DNA of 64,000 nt from Pegoplata infirma (taxonomy: Eukaryota > Arthropoda > Insecta > Diptera > Anthomyiidae), in the NCBI GenBank assembly GCA_963921195.1, contig OY992538.1, forward strand, positions 82,211,904-82,275,903, written 5' to 3'. The notes below the pieces were generated by a model that saw only the letters and a program-made list of their open reading frames with translations, made no database searches and was not told where the DNA came from. Below are positions 46,225-57,529 of the stretch, in pieces. Positions within the stretch are counted from its first letter, which is position 1; each line of letters begins with the position of its first letter. The position numbers and the translations under genes were made by a program.

Positions 46225-47067
46225 AAATGAAAAAAAAATCATTGGTAAACTTCTAAACTTCAAGAGTGGACGAGGACTGGTCTGCATATAGGTGCAACTT
46301 AAGAGTTATGAGAAGATGATCAGGCTATAAATCATTTAAAGTGAGAATCGTCTATCGACGATTGAACGATGATGATTTTTTGTTGCTTCACGTAAGCATA
46401 TCTCTAACGAATCGTTTCATAATTTCTATGATTTTTTTTTCATAAAATGTATAAAGAATGTCATTGCATTTTTTCAATTTTTAAAAATGTTCTATAGATA
46501 AAACTTTGTATGAACATTCTCATTATACGAGAAGGGAATGTCGAGCTCTGACGGGAATAATAACTGGTCACTGTCTCATCGGCATTCATGCTAAGAATAT
46601 TAGACTCATCCCGGACGCCAGTTGTAAAAGATGCGGCTCACCAGGAGTGGATGAAACGATAGAACACATACTTTGTCACTGTCCAGCGGTGGCAAGAAGT
46701 CGTCGATCGATTACTGGTCGGATAAGCTTTAATACTTTGGAGGATATAACGCGAATGGATCTTAGAATATTAAAGAGATTTGCAATGACTTTGAACGTGT
46801 TTAACTTGCGCCGCTAGCGAAAAAAAGTTTTGTGGTATTGCTATGGACCAAAAGGTCTATGCGAGGTGTAAATCGTACACCGCCAACCTAACCTAACCTA
46901 ACCTTCTCATTATTGCAATGAAATGTTTCATTAAGTTTATGAAAAAAGTCATTCATTAAATGAAAAAAATCATTGGTAAACTTCTAAACTTCAAGAGCGG
47001 ACGAGGACTGGTCTGCATATATGCTGCCTATAGGCTGCAACTTAAGAGTTATAAAAAGATGATCAGA
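46225..47067 (+). repeat. direct repeat flanking a LINE insertion
   Basis: 46225-46325 and about 46957-47067 share TCATTGGTAAACTTCTAAAC, TTCAAGAG-GGACGAGGACTGG, TCTGCATATA and GCAACTTAAGAGTTAT. The second copy has a small internal repeat (ATATGCTGCCTATAGGCTGC). The LINE fragment at 46527-46903 lies between them. Confidence 0.75.
46527..46903 (+). pseudogene. 5'-truncated LINE insertion, C-terminal domain, 10-bp target duplication
   Basis: Only the 3' end of a LOA/I-like LINE: a frame to the stop at 46815-46817 reads ALTGIITGHCLIGIHAKN ... CKRCGSPGVDETIEHILCHC. This is a cysteine/histidine (C-x2-C...H...C-x-C) tail typical of these elements. A short 3' UTR ends in CCTAACCTAACCTAACC (46885-46904). 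The 10-bp repeat TTCTCATTAT flanks it (46517-46526, 46904-46913), confirming target-primed insertion with 5' truncation. The upstream start codon belongs to flanking DNA, so the frame is not a gene. Confidence 0.85.
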
Positions 47068-47082
47068 ATTGCCAAATGAGAT

Positions 47083-47160
47083 TCTTGAAAATCCAGCCAT
47101 GTTGAGACATCCAGGCTTGAAAATCCAGCCATCTTGAGACATCCAGGCTTGGAACTTGGC
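47083..47160 (+). repeat. short tandem duplication, about 34-bp unit
   Basis: TTGAAAATCCAGCCATSTTG followed by AGACATCCAGGC occurs twice in succession. The surrounding 47,070-47,340 block is relatively GC-rich for the window and holds overlapping frames on the minus strand; none recognised. Confidence 0.7.
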
Positions 47161-47355
47161 GTTCTTGCATCTTCTTCTTGCACCCCGGAATACCTGAAAA
47201 ATCCTTTTTGGGGTTTGGTCTGCCTCCAGTGGGGAGTCCCTGGATCTCTTTCCGTTTCAAGCTTTGGGACGTTCTGACGCCCAAGCATCTGAAATTTCTT
47301 CGGAAATAATAAATATGCCAACATTAATCTGGATAATTTAAAGCTTCAAGCCCTA

Positions 47356-48500
47356 TAAATCCCCTAGACCTAATGGTATAATCCCGACTGAGATGCAGTA
47401 AGTGTCGGACTATATAAATCCTTGGCTGTATAATTTCTACTTAGCATGCATAAACTGGTCGCACATTCCTCTAAAATAGAGGGATACCAGATTTTTTTGT
47501 TAAAGGCAATGGAACGAATAATATACTCAAATTTGCGTAAAGTGATTGACCCGAGGTTGCTTTCGACTAGGTGACATGCATACAGAAAGGGTAGATCAAC
47601 GGAAACAGCTCATAAGCTCGTTGGTACCATCAAGACCATTTCGGTAAAGAAGGACACTATGGTGGCCTTTCTTGATTAATTAATGTCATCCCAGACTCGA
47701 TAATTGTGGCATTGTCTGGTCTGGGAGTGAAGCGTGAGATCGTTTTAATGGTGGAAAATCTATTTGCCAATAGACGTAAAACGTCAAAATTGGAAGCGTC
47801 TATCATATCTCGATCTGTCAATAGATAAATCCCCTGGACCTGATGGTATAATCCCGGCAGAGATGCAGTAAGTGTACCATCGAGAGATCGCTTTCGTTAA
47901 AGGAATACACTATGGTAGCCTTTCATGATATAAGGGGACTTTTAATTATGTCATTCCAGACTCGATAATTGTGGCATTGTCTGGTCTGGAAGTAAAGCGT
48001 AGGATCGTTTGAATAATGGAAAATCTATTTTTCTATAGACGTATAACGTCTGAATTGGAAGCTTCTATCATATCTCGATTTGCCAATAGATAAATCCCCT
48101 AGATCTGATCGTATAATCACGACTGAGATACTGCCAGTATCGGACGATATAGCCCCTTGGCTGTATAACCTCTACACAGCATGCATAAACTGGTTGTATA
48201 TTCCCTTAAAATGGAGGGATACCTGAGTCGTTTTTATCCCGAAGTCTGCGAAAAATTTCCACACAGCTCCAAAGGATTTCAGACCAATCAGTCTGTCTTC
48301 TTTTTTGTTAAAGACAATGGAACGAATGATAGACTCATAATGGTATACACTATGTTGATCTTTCTTGATATACAGGAAACTTTTAATAATGTCATTTCAG
48401 ACTTGATAATTGTGGAATTGTCTGGTTTGGGAGTGAAGCGTGGGATCGTTTTAGTGGTGGCAAATGTACTTGCCAATAGACTTATAACATCTGAATTGTG
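47356..48500 (+). pseudogene. LINE reverse-transcriptase segment, tandemly triplicated and decayed
   Basis: Three tandem units (47356-47825, 47826-48090, 48091-48500) each begin TAAATCCCCTRGAYCTGATS and carry GACTCGATAATTGTGGCATT-type sequence. Read through breaks, unit one gives KSPGPDGI-like, then AYRKGRSTETAHKLVG, then KKDTMVAFLD, then IIVALSGLGVKR: RT motifs of LOA/I-type non-LTR elements. Both junctions are the same (AATAGA joined to TAAATCCCC), so a unit with an internal deletion was amplified. Multiple frameshifts and stops. Confidence 0.75.
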
Positions 48501-49390
48501 ACGTTCCCCGAGGTGGAACACACCTGGCAATGAATTTAATGCTGCTCTCTCTAAAATCACGTGATTGTCATATATGTTGACGATGTCGCGATAGCGGTAA
48601 AGGGAAAGCATCTGCCAACATTAAGGGACATTCTTCAGGATTCTCCGAAAGATTTGTCTAAATGGACAAGAGACTGTGGTCTTGGAGTTAATCCAAGTAA
48701 AACAGAGTTTGTCTTATTTTCAAGGAAAAATAAGTTTCCTGCTTTTGATCCTATTTCTCTGGACGGTACTGAAATCGCCTTTGCAGGCGAAGCCAAGTAT
48801 CTTGGAGTATTTCTAGATAGGAAGTTGAATTTCAGGCGTAATATTTAGGAACGTGTGAGAAAAGCAACGATTTCTTTATATTCATGTAAAACGGCCATTG
48901 GAAATCGCTAGGGTTTTAGCCTTCAAGTCGTTCATTGGATCTATACAGCAATGGTGCGCTAAATTCTGCTGTATGGAATCATTGTCTGGTGGCCTGCCTT
49001 AGGGCAAAAGGGAGCTGTGTCTTTATCACGAAGGTACATAGAATTGCCTCGATGTGTATCACTGGTGCTCTTTGTACTACACCTACGCACAGTGGCCGAA
49101 ATAGCCAATCTAGCGGCGCTTTGTTAATAACTTCAAAAACATAAAAAATTCTGAATGATTTTTATTTTTTTTCTTTAATTTATATAATTGTTAATATTAC
49201 CAATTCATAAAATTTTGAAACTTGTTTGTTTTTTTAAGTATATGGGTAGATCCATATGTAACCAACCAATAAAAAACAACATTTTGGACCTGACTTTCTC
49301 AAACTGTACTTAACTCGATATAAAAGTGCATTCTACATGGTTAAGACAAATACAAACTTTGGGATTGCTGGACCAAATGATTCCAGATAT

Positions 49391-51342
49391 ATGAGGCATT
49401 CCACACAAAATGTCCAGCGAAAAAAAACGTGTACCGTAAACTTCTGAATAGGTTGTATGGATAGCCCTATATGGAACTTAGAAAATTGCGTTTTCGGTTT
49501 TTCAATTTTTCAAAAACTGGGCTTAGGAGGCGTGTTCAAATATTGGAAAAATGGTCAAATTTGTGGCGAGTTGCCTTGATTAAATATTTTTCACATTAAA
49601 ACGGAATGCACCACAATCTCAAAAATTTACATTCTTATATAGTTTTGTATGGGCTATCGATTAAAATTTTTTGTTTTGGAAAATTTTCAGAACCCGTTCT
49701 GAAATTTTCCATTTTTTAAAAATGTCATGCAACTTTTTTTTTCTTTTTAAATTTTTTTTTTTAAAGTTTAGATGTTTGTCCATCCACACAAAAAAAATCA
49801 GAAACAGGTTCTTCGTTTTTTTTCGAGAAAATCGCATTTGAACTTTAAATTTCATAACAATTTTGTAATTTGCTTGTATTTCTTTGTTTTAACGTTGCGA
49901 ATGTGTAATATTTATGCAATTAATAATACTCATTCGCAACGTTAAATCAATAAAATACAAGCAAATTACAAAATTGTTATGAAATTTAAAGTTCAAATGC
50001 GATTTTCTCGAAAAATAAATAAATTAACATTTTTAAAAAATGGAAAATTTCAGAAAGGGTTCTGAAAATTTTCAAAAAAAAAATGTTTAATCGATAGCCC
50101 ATACAAAACTATATAAGAATGTAAATTTTTGAGATTGTGGTGCATTCCGTTTTAATGTGATAAATAGGGCAAGTACTTTCATGCATCTAAAAATCGAAAA
50201 TATGTGCCTATAATATGCATCTAAAAATCCAAAATATGCACTAAAAATTTAAAAAATATGCATTTAAAAATTATTGTTCTACCAAAAAAAATAATGTTGT
50301 TAACATAAAATAGGGGTTTTTTTTACTGTAAACCATTTTTAACTGGTAAAACATCTTGTTTCATAGACACATTTTGTGATGTGTCTATAAAACAAAAATT
50401 TCCGTTCCAAATATTTGGTTCTAGAACGCAACATATTACCCTGCAGCCGATTCTACTTAATATTTCAGAATCGATGATTTAATATTCCTGGGGCGCAAAA
50501 AAAAATTTTAGTCATTTTTGTAAAAAAAAAATTGAGGTAATTTTTTTTTTTGAGTTTATAAAAACGGAATGACAAACTTATTTACATAAACCTTCCCAGA
50601 AAAATTTTCCGTTTAAAACAATTAGTTCCAGAACCAATTAGTATCTTGAAATCGATTATACTTATCGTTCCAGAATCAATGATTTTTTTAAATTGTCAAA
50701 AAAGCATTCGCTTGAATAGGTATTTCAGAGACATTTTTTTTGTTAATTTGTAAATGTTTCAAAATAAGAAAATTTAAAATTTTAATGTGGGAAAAAATTC
50801 TCCGAATCTAAAAACTTTTTTACCTGAATCCAATTTTTGCAAGAAATGCCTCAGAATATCATTTCTATAACAAAAAATAATTTTTCTCCAAAAAAAGTTG
50901 ATAGAAATTGATTTTTTTTAAGGTGAGTTTTGAAAAAAGTGATAAAAATTAAACAAAAAGTGCAATTTGTATGAAAATATGCAAAAATATGCATTTATAC
51001 CAAAATATGCAAAAATATGCAACTACAAATCGATGCCATTTTATTGGAAATTTCTTGATTCGGATAGATATTTAGTTTGTTGTATGATAAAAGTGACGAG
51101 TAAAAATATGCATTTTCATGAAAGTACTTGCCCTAGTGATAAATATTTAATCAAGGCAACTCGCCACAAATTTGACCATTTTTCCAATATTTGACCACGC
51201 CTTCTAAGCCCAGTTTTCGAAAATTAGAAAAATCAAAAACGCAATTTTCTTAGTTCCATATAGGGCTATCCAAACAACCTATTCAGAAATTTACGGGACA
51301 CATGTTTTTCTGTAGCGGGACATTTGGTGTGGAATGCCTCAT
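49391..51342. mobile_element. ATGAGGCATTCC-ended foldback element
   Basis: Starts ATGAGGCATTCCACACAAAA and ends TTGGTGTGGAATGCCTCAT. Arms include TTCTGAATAGGTTGTATGG, TATGGAACTTAGAAAATTGC and GGGCTTAGGAGGCGTG with complements on the right; the palindrome centre is near 49,905-49,935 (GCAATTAATAATACTCATTCGCAACG). The right arm is interrupted by the hAT element 50165-51135. A half copy is at 18837-19420. Confidence 0.85.
50165..51135. mobile_element. hAT-type element, 971 bp, 8-bp duplication GTGATAAA
   Basis: Starts TAGGGCAAGTACTTTCATGC and ends CATGAAAGTACTTGCCCTA. GTGATAAA flanks both sides (50157-50164, 51136-51143), and the uninterrupted left arm of the host foldback confirms the empty site (GTGAAAAATATTTAATC in complement). 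Subterminal TATGCAAAAATATGCA motifs are dense. No transposase frame; a 75-codon frame at 50967 is made of these repeats. Confidence 0.88.
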
Positions 51343-52654
51343 GTTTTTGAATTTGATGGTATTGTTCTTTGCTATATTTCGAGCGATCAATGACATTTGA
51401 AAATATATGATTTTCAACCATTAAAAATTTTTTTGTTGGCACTGGTTCACTATGCCATATTAAAAAAAGGGTGCGTTTAGATTCTGCCATTGCAACTAAA
51501 AAACGGAAAAAATCATAAGGTAGCAAATCGTAGCATCCTATATTTGAACTTTATATAGACGACAACCCATTTAAACTAACTATGCAAACAGTTAACCGAA
51601 TCCGGTCGAATACACCCTACTTTTATTCCACACAAAATTGGATTTCATATCTAAAAACACTTTCACAAAGGACATTTACTTTTTCCACTGTTAAGCACTA
51701 AAACATACAATCACAGGTCATAAACATTTTTTTTTTTTTTAATACATACCTTTTAATTAAAATAAAATCACAGATCTTATTAAATAACTAATTAATTAAT
51801 TTTTTGCTCTCAACAAAGTTGCACTTAAAAAAAGGTCAAAAATAGTTATTGCACTTGCTAAAACATGTGTTAAGTTTGAATGCTCACAGCTGTGCGAATA
51901 TTAGGAACAAAACAAAAAAGAAAACAGAAAAAAATCCGTTGGGGTTTAGATTTTCAAAAAAAAAAATAAAATTGGCCGAATTCGGAATTTTAAAATTTCG
52001 CTAAAGCGCCGCTAGATTGGCTATTTCGGCCACCGTGCTACGGCTGTATTAGAAATCCTACTTCATCTGATACCATTGGACATATTGGCAGTACACCGAA
52101 ATTCGACTTAATAGCACACTACATAGAAGGATCAGTGAATGCCACAAAATGTGGACTGTGCTTCCTCTATGAGCCTTTTTGAGCGCCACATAGCCACAAT
52201 GATTCCATCCAGGGAGTCTTGAGTAAGGGGCATTCAGGGTAGTAAAGCCTTCATAAATTTTCACACTCATGAATCGAAGCTACACGAACAAGTGGGCTTT
52301 GGAGTCTATTCGGAAGAGCTTGGATTGAGCCCGGCTCGAAGATTGCCAGATTATTGCAGTGTTTACCAGGCAGAGATGCTGGCAATAAAGGAAGTGGCTG
52401 ACTGGTTGAGTTGCAATCTATTGTCTATAACCGCAGTCAACATCTATTCTGACAGTCAAGCCGCGGTCAAGTCTCTGGAGTCCATGTTTCTGAAAACAAG
52501 ATCTACCCTTAACTGCCGCACGTCTTCAAATGAGATGGCCAAGCAGTTTAATATACGTCTCATATGGGTCCCAGGGTACAGAGAAATTTCAGGGAATTAC
52601 AAAGCCTATAAGCTTGCAAGACTGGGAACTGCCTACAAGACTGGGAACTACCTA

Positions 52655-53459
52655 CACTCAAAATAATAACTCTGTAAAATACTCTGTAAAATGACTGTAA
52701 TCTCAATTCAACAGATATTTGACAGAGTTTTCTGTCAAAATACAGATTTAAAGAAAATACTTTGTATTTTGTTGTGACAAGAAAACAAAGAGTCATCTGT
52801 TATATTACTTTTTACTTCGTAATCTTAATTTTACAGATAATTAACAGAGTTTTCTGCTAAAATACAGACCTAAGCAAAATACTTCGTATTTTTTTATAAC
52901 CAAAAAAAATTTCTGTTTTGAGTAGTTTTTGTTACCAAACATCAAAATTTTATCTGTATATTTTTATTTTTTGAGAAAAAGTTTAAATAGTAGCAAAAAA
53001 AGTTATAAAAAAAAATTTTTCAGAAATTTTATAAAAATTTTACAAAATAACATGCATTTAACTAAACTCTGTAAAGTTACAGAGTTTTTTCTGTATTTTT
53101 TTTTTTGCATCAAATGTATTTTACAAATATATGTAAATTTACATAGTTTTCTTTGCTAAATAGTGGTTTATTTAACCAATATTTTACTAGAAACTCTGTA
53201 AATTAACAGTTTTTTTTTTGTCCAAAGCATTTTACAGAGTTTAATAGTAAAATTACAGAGTTTTCTCTGTAAAAAAGCTTTCATATTTAACTAATATTTT
53301 ACTACAAACTCTGTAAATTAACAGTTTTTTTCTGTCAAAATCATTTTACAGAGTTTTTTAGTAAAATTACCAAGAAATGTTGTTAGCTGGAAAAGTATGG
53401 TGTACTCTGTTAAATTAGCAGAGTTTTTTTGTAATTTAACAGAGTTATTATTTTGAGTG
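52655..53459. mobile_element. CACTCAAAATAATAACTCTG element, TA duplication, 805 bp
   Basis: Starts CACTCAAAATAATAACTCTG and ends CAGAGTTATTATTTTGAGTG, with TA on both sides (52653-52654, 53460-53461). ACAGAGTTTT / AAACTCTGTAA motifs recur over 15 times in both arms. It interrupts the LINE between RNase H and C-terminal segments, in a local triplication of ACAAGACTGGGAACTACC. Truncated copy at 42834-43523. Confidence 0.85.
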
Positions 53460-53638
53460 TACAAGACTGGGAACTACCTAAGCTGATATCGCGTCCAACA
53501 GGAGATATATCGACGGTGGTTGCTGTAATTACCGGACACTCTCTTATAGAAAGTCACGCAGAGCGGTTAGATGTGCCGTCAAATGATTTTTGTCAGAGTT
53601 GCATGGATGAGGAGACTTTGGAAATATTGGACACTACA

Positions 53639-53667
53639 CTCAAAATAATTTTTTACAGTGTCCTAAA
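53639..53667. mobile_element. possible excision or deletion remnant of a CACTCAAAATAAT element
   Basis: TACACTCAAAATAATTTTTTACAG sits inside the LINE C-terminal motif where family members read a Cys-rich ...H-LLC-CP... stretch. It has one terminus but no opposite end. It could be an imperfect footprint or a severe internal deletion. Confidence 0.4.
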
Positions 53668-54021
53668 GCCGTTTTGTCAATATGCTTATACATTTTTCTT
53701 TCAGTGTATAATGATTACAATCGAAAGGCAACCAACCAACCATCCAGACTAACAAACATAAAAAAAGAACAGTCATCAGCAAATTTTCGCATTATGATGT
53801 TAAATGCAACTTCTGAGAATGAACCGCATAATTTATGAATTATAATCAGACATTATAACGCACAATACGAGTAAATACTAGAAAATTTACTCATTAATTA
53901 TAATAAAAAAAATGTGTAAATTCATAGGATTTATTAGCTGAGATTTCATAATTTCAAAGGATTTTGAATTTTTGTTGGCTGAAAGCAATAGTTTTAAGTT
54001 ATGAAGTTTTAAAGTTATGTA

Positions 54022-54280
54022 CACCCAAAAAAAAACGTGGGTATTCAATACTAAAAATTTTACTAATGAACTAATTTTTTAGTCCAAAATGATCTAGTGC
54101 AGGCGTTGGTAATCAATACTAAAATTTTTTACTAATATTATTCAAAACCAGTAAAAATGACTAATTTTAGTACTTTGAAGATACTAAAAAACTACCGTAC
54201 TACTGGTAATTAGTAACTTATTAGTAGATTTTGGTACCAAATCACTTACTAATATTTTTACTGCAGAATTATTTTGAGTG
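54022..54280 (+). mobile_element. 259-bp CACTC-type MITE, copy 1
   Basis: Starts CACCCAAAAAAAAACGTGGG and ends CTGCAGAATTATTTTGAGTG, TA on both sides (54020-54021, 54281-54282). Matches both ends of 34609-37023 with the centre deleted. Contains AGTAACTTATTAGTAGATTT and GTACTTTGAAGATACTAAA. Confidence 0.85.
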
Positions 54281-54625
54281 TAGTTTTTAAAAAAATAAAA
54301 ACCTACGTGCAATTTGGTGTTCTAAAAATCAAATTATTGGCTTAAAAAAATAAACAAAACAAAAAAATATATATATTGAAAATGTCAACAGTAGGAGTTT
54401 TAAGCAAAAAAAAAAAATTACATTGACTTAGCATAATTAAGTGGATTTTAAAATATACACTCAAAGAGTAATTTTTAAGCGAAATAAGATTTTTAAGATT
54501 GCAATGGCAAGTGGATTATAAAATAATAATTGGACTAGACAAAACTTACGATTATTTCACTACAAAAAAAAAAATTAACTTTGTTTGTAAGTTAATAAAC
54601 AATTTTGTTATTTTCACTACTACTA

Positions 54626-54884
54626 CACTCAAAATAATTCTGCAGTAAAAATATTAGTAAGTGGTTTGGTACCAAAATCTACTAATAAGTTACTAATTAC
54701 CAGTAGTACGGTAGTTTTTTAGTATCTTCAAAGTACTAAAATTAGTCATTTTTACTGGTTTTGAATAATATTAGTAAAAAATTTTAGTATTGATTACCAA
54801 CGCCTGCACTAGATCATTTTGAACTAAAAAATTAGTTCATTAGTAAAATTTTTAGTATTGAATACCCACGTTTTTTTTTGAGTG
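54626..54884 (-). mobile_element. 259-bp CACTC-type MITE, copy 2, inverted
   Basis: Reverse complement of copy 1, also exactly 259 bp, with TA on both sides (54624-54625, 54885-54886). The two lie 345 bp apart in opposite orientation and could pair into a long hairpin. Confidence 0.85.
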
Positions 54885-54889
54885 TACAA

Positions 54890-56000
54890 AACTGCAAATC
54901 AAATATTGTTTAAATGATGTAACTTCACAATTTTCATTAATGATACCGTAAATAATTTTATTACTGATTTACAAAATAATAATATATTTTAAATAGACTC
55001 CTCAAATTCCATAAAAATTTAATTTTAGAACTACTGAAGCAAACGCTACAAAACTACAAAATGTGAAATTTTCCCAATTTTTTTATAATTGTGATATAAA
55101 AATAAAAACCCCCATTTTAATACTATAAAAGATTCTCTACAAAACTACATATGTGAAATTTTTCCCATTTAGCGGATAAAATAAGAACTACTACAAAACT
55201 ACAAATTAAATTTAGTTTTTTTGGGTGTAAAATTTTTTTCGAGTGTATTTTTTTTTTTAGTGTAAAAATATTTTTGAGTGACAAAAATACGTTGTAAAAT
55301 ATTTTTGTGACTTACCAATATTTTTAAGACATGTTTAACGGGTTTTCAACACGCGAATTTAAGGTGAAACTAATCTGAAATTCACGGTTTTGCTAATAAC
55401 TTTTGGACCACTAGACCGATTTTGCTGAAATTCAATACGAACCAGGCCGAGAAAACGCAAAATATATATGCTAAGCTCCAGCAACCTCAGAATTGCCTTT
55501 CGAAAGTTATCGTGCTTTTTATCTCGTAAATTCACAAAAAACCCTTGCCGAAATTCGGTCTTTTGCTCATAACTTTTGAACCACTGGACCGATTTCGCTG
55601 GATTGCAATACCAACCTGACCAGGTAAATGCCCAATATATATGCCAAAGTTCTGGAGCCTCCGTAAAGTCTTTAAAAAAGTTAGTATGTTTTTAACAGAC
55701 AGACGGACGGACTGACTTCGCCAGATCGTCTTAAATTCGATCGAGGGTCATGAATATATATGAGCAAATCCATGGGAAATTTAACTGACGGATCAGCGAT
55801 TTTGTTTATTTTTGGTTATTTGATAAAGCTTCGTAAATGATTAAAAACCATATTTTTTTTGTATCAATACTTTGAAAGATATGGGCGTTTAAAAAAGCGC
55901 TTTTTTGACAATATTGACTTTTGACAGTTTTTAACATTTTTGTGCTCGGAAACCGTAAGTCGTACGAAAAAACTTTTAAAAACAATATTGTGTATAAAAT
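54890..56000. other. CTACAAAACTACAAA background and dispersed repeats
   Basis: 55,020-55,210 repeats CTACAAAACTACAAAATGTG and GAAATTTTYCCC. 55,380-55,700 has two copies of a module with CATAACTTTTGGACCACTRG, ACCGATTTTGCTGAAATT and AATATATATGCTAAGCTCC. 55,760-55,990 is the inverted counterpart of 6710-6900. No gene. Confidence 0.55.
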
Positions 56001-56082
56001 TATGAAGATTTAAATTTTAGTAACAAAAATTTTTTTTTAATTTCAACAAAAAATGTTGAAACCCATATTTGAATGTCATTTT

Positions 56083-56785
56083 TTTCCTGGGAAAGACACC
56101 ATGGATTTCCAAAATCAAAATTTTGTATTAAAACTTAAAATGTCCCTTTTACGCTGTTAAATTTTCAGAGAGGTGTTTTTTCGTATTGTCTAGCAATTAA
56201 TTTTTAAAGCTTGTTAGATCGCCAAATATTTAATTTTTTTCAACATTTTGGCAAAAAATCAAAAAAATTTAGATTTTCACCATCTTTAAAAATTTATTGC
56301 TCGACAACGCAAAAAAACACCTCCCTGAAATTTTAGCAGCGTTAAAAGGACATTCTTAACTTTAATAAAAAATTTTGGATTTGGAAATCCATGGTGTCCT
56401 TGTTGGGATAAAAGGACATTCCAATATTGTTTTAAAAAATGTTTGTTAAATGTTTTTTTTGATTTTTTTTGTTTCTAAATTTAAAATCTTTATAATTTTA
56501 TCACCAAAAGTTGTCACAGAAAGTTTTTTCGTACAACTTATAGTTTCCGAGTAAAAAATCACAAAAAAACTGTCTAGAGCCAACTATTTGATTTTTTGCC
56601 AAAATTTAAAAAAAATCAAATATTATCAAATAAATATAACAAACTTTGAAAATTTATTGCTCAGCAACACAAAAAAACACCTCTCTGAAATTTTAACAGC
56701 ATTAAGAGGGCCTTCTAAACTTAAAAAAAAAATTTGCTTTTGGAAATCCATGGTGTCCTTCCCAGGAAAAAAGGACATTCAAATA
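56083..56785. repeat. three-copy repeat with inverted and direct members
   Basis: ACACCATGGATTTCCAAAATC at 56,096 and GAGGTGTTTTTTCG at 56,171 are inverted at 56,307-56,400 (AAACACCTCCCTGAAATTTT ... AAATCCATGGTGTCC). They recur directly at 56,668-56,760 (AACACCTCTCTGAAATTTTA ... GGAAATCCATGGTGTCC). No termini assigned; 81-codon frame at 56588 is a repeat artefact. Confidence 0.7.
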
Positions 56786-56839
56786 TTATTTTCAAAATTG
56801 TTTGTTGAATTTTTTAAAAAAAAAAAATTGTAAAAGTTA

Positions 56840-57520
56840 CAAAATTACAATTTTAAGATTACCGGATCAAACACTACAAAAATACAAAATGTGAAATTTC
56901 CCCATTTTATTTGTTATGTAAAACTTTCTCATTTTGTATTTTCTTAAAATTTTTTTTTGCGATTTGATTCCATTAAAAACACCTATTTTAAGACTACAAA
57001 AGTTATACTACAAAACAACAAAATTTGAAAATTTTCCCATTTAAAGGACCTTTGAATTAAATCGTGTATATAAACATAAACAATTTTATTATTGAGCCAA
57101 AAAATTATCTATTTTAAACCGACTCCACAAATTTCCTAAGAACTCCAAAAACTACCAAAGTAACACTACAAAACAACAATATAAGAAATTTTTAAAAGTT
57201 TTTACCATTTTTTTTTGTGATTGTTAAATTCATGGTAAATTTTAATAACAAAATAAAAAATTGTTTAAAAATATCTTTTGCAATTTTTTTTAACATGATA
57301 ATGTTTTTAGGCTGGTGTCTAATTTTAAAAAAGTTGCAGGACGCCACCTCAGTTTGACTATATAAGCTAACGACTAACAAAAAAGAAAATTAGAATTACT
57401 GTTTTCATTTTCTTAAAACCAAAAATTTTACAAACTTGGGTTTGTAACTTGGATAATAATTCACCTCGTGGTGAATAACAAAAATATTCACCAGCTGGTG
57501 AATAAAACGTAACATAATTA
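56840..57520. other. CTACAAAA background and a GGCGTCCTGCAAC repeat
   Basis: CACTACAAAAATACAAAATG and similar motifs continue to 57,180. 57,290-57,390 (TTTTTAGGCTGGTGTCTAAT ... GCAGGACGCCACCTCAG) is the inverse of 44,165-44,240 and related to 63,645-63,710. CACCTCGTGGTGAATAAC and CACCAGCTGGTGAATAA near 57,465 are short palindromic repeats leading into the poly-T array. No gene. Confidence 0.5.
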
Positions 57521-57529
57521 TTTTTCACC

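Larger units (their letters stand above)
49088..52037. mobile_element. Transib-like element, 2,950 bp including nested inserts
   Basis: Starts CACAGTGGCCGAAATAGCCA and ends TGGCTATTTCGGCCACCGTG; the inverted repeat continues with ATCTAGCGGCGCT. CTACG flanks both sides (49083-49087, 52038-52042). Removal restores an open LINE motif, fixing the ends. Heptamers are CACAGTG (left) and CACGGTG (right). Inside lies a foldback (49391-51342) that itself holds a hAT element. Own DNA on the two sides is about 1 kb, with no transposase. Confidence 0.85.
48501..53760 (+). pseudogene. LINE (LOA/I-like) RT thumb, RNase H and C-terminal region, interrupted
   Basis: Continues the preceding RT remnant. The frame 48561-48848 has YVDDVAI (RT catalytic YxDD, 48573-48584) and LGVNPSKTEFVLFSR, then a stop. 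Sequence to 49087 ends ...ITGALCTTPT; after the Transib-like insert, 52043 resumes with AVLEILLHLIPLDI, restoring the typical TTPTAALE motif. RNase H follows at 52292-52640: QAEMLAIKE, NIYSDSQAAVKS and WVPGY; the usual WVPGH and ADELA residues are changed, so it is inactive. After a second insert (52655-53459) comes the C-terminal Cys motif (SNDFCQSCMDEETLE). Confidence 0.75.

Noticed and set aside
48288..48611. 107-codon minus-strand frame
   Set aside because: Opposite strand of the LINE RT remnant; RT motifs are on the plus strand.
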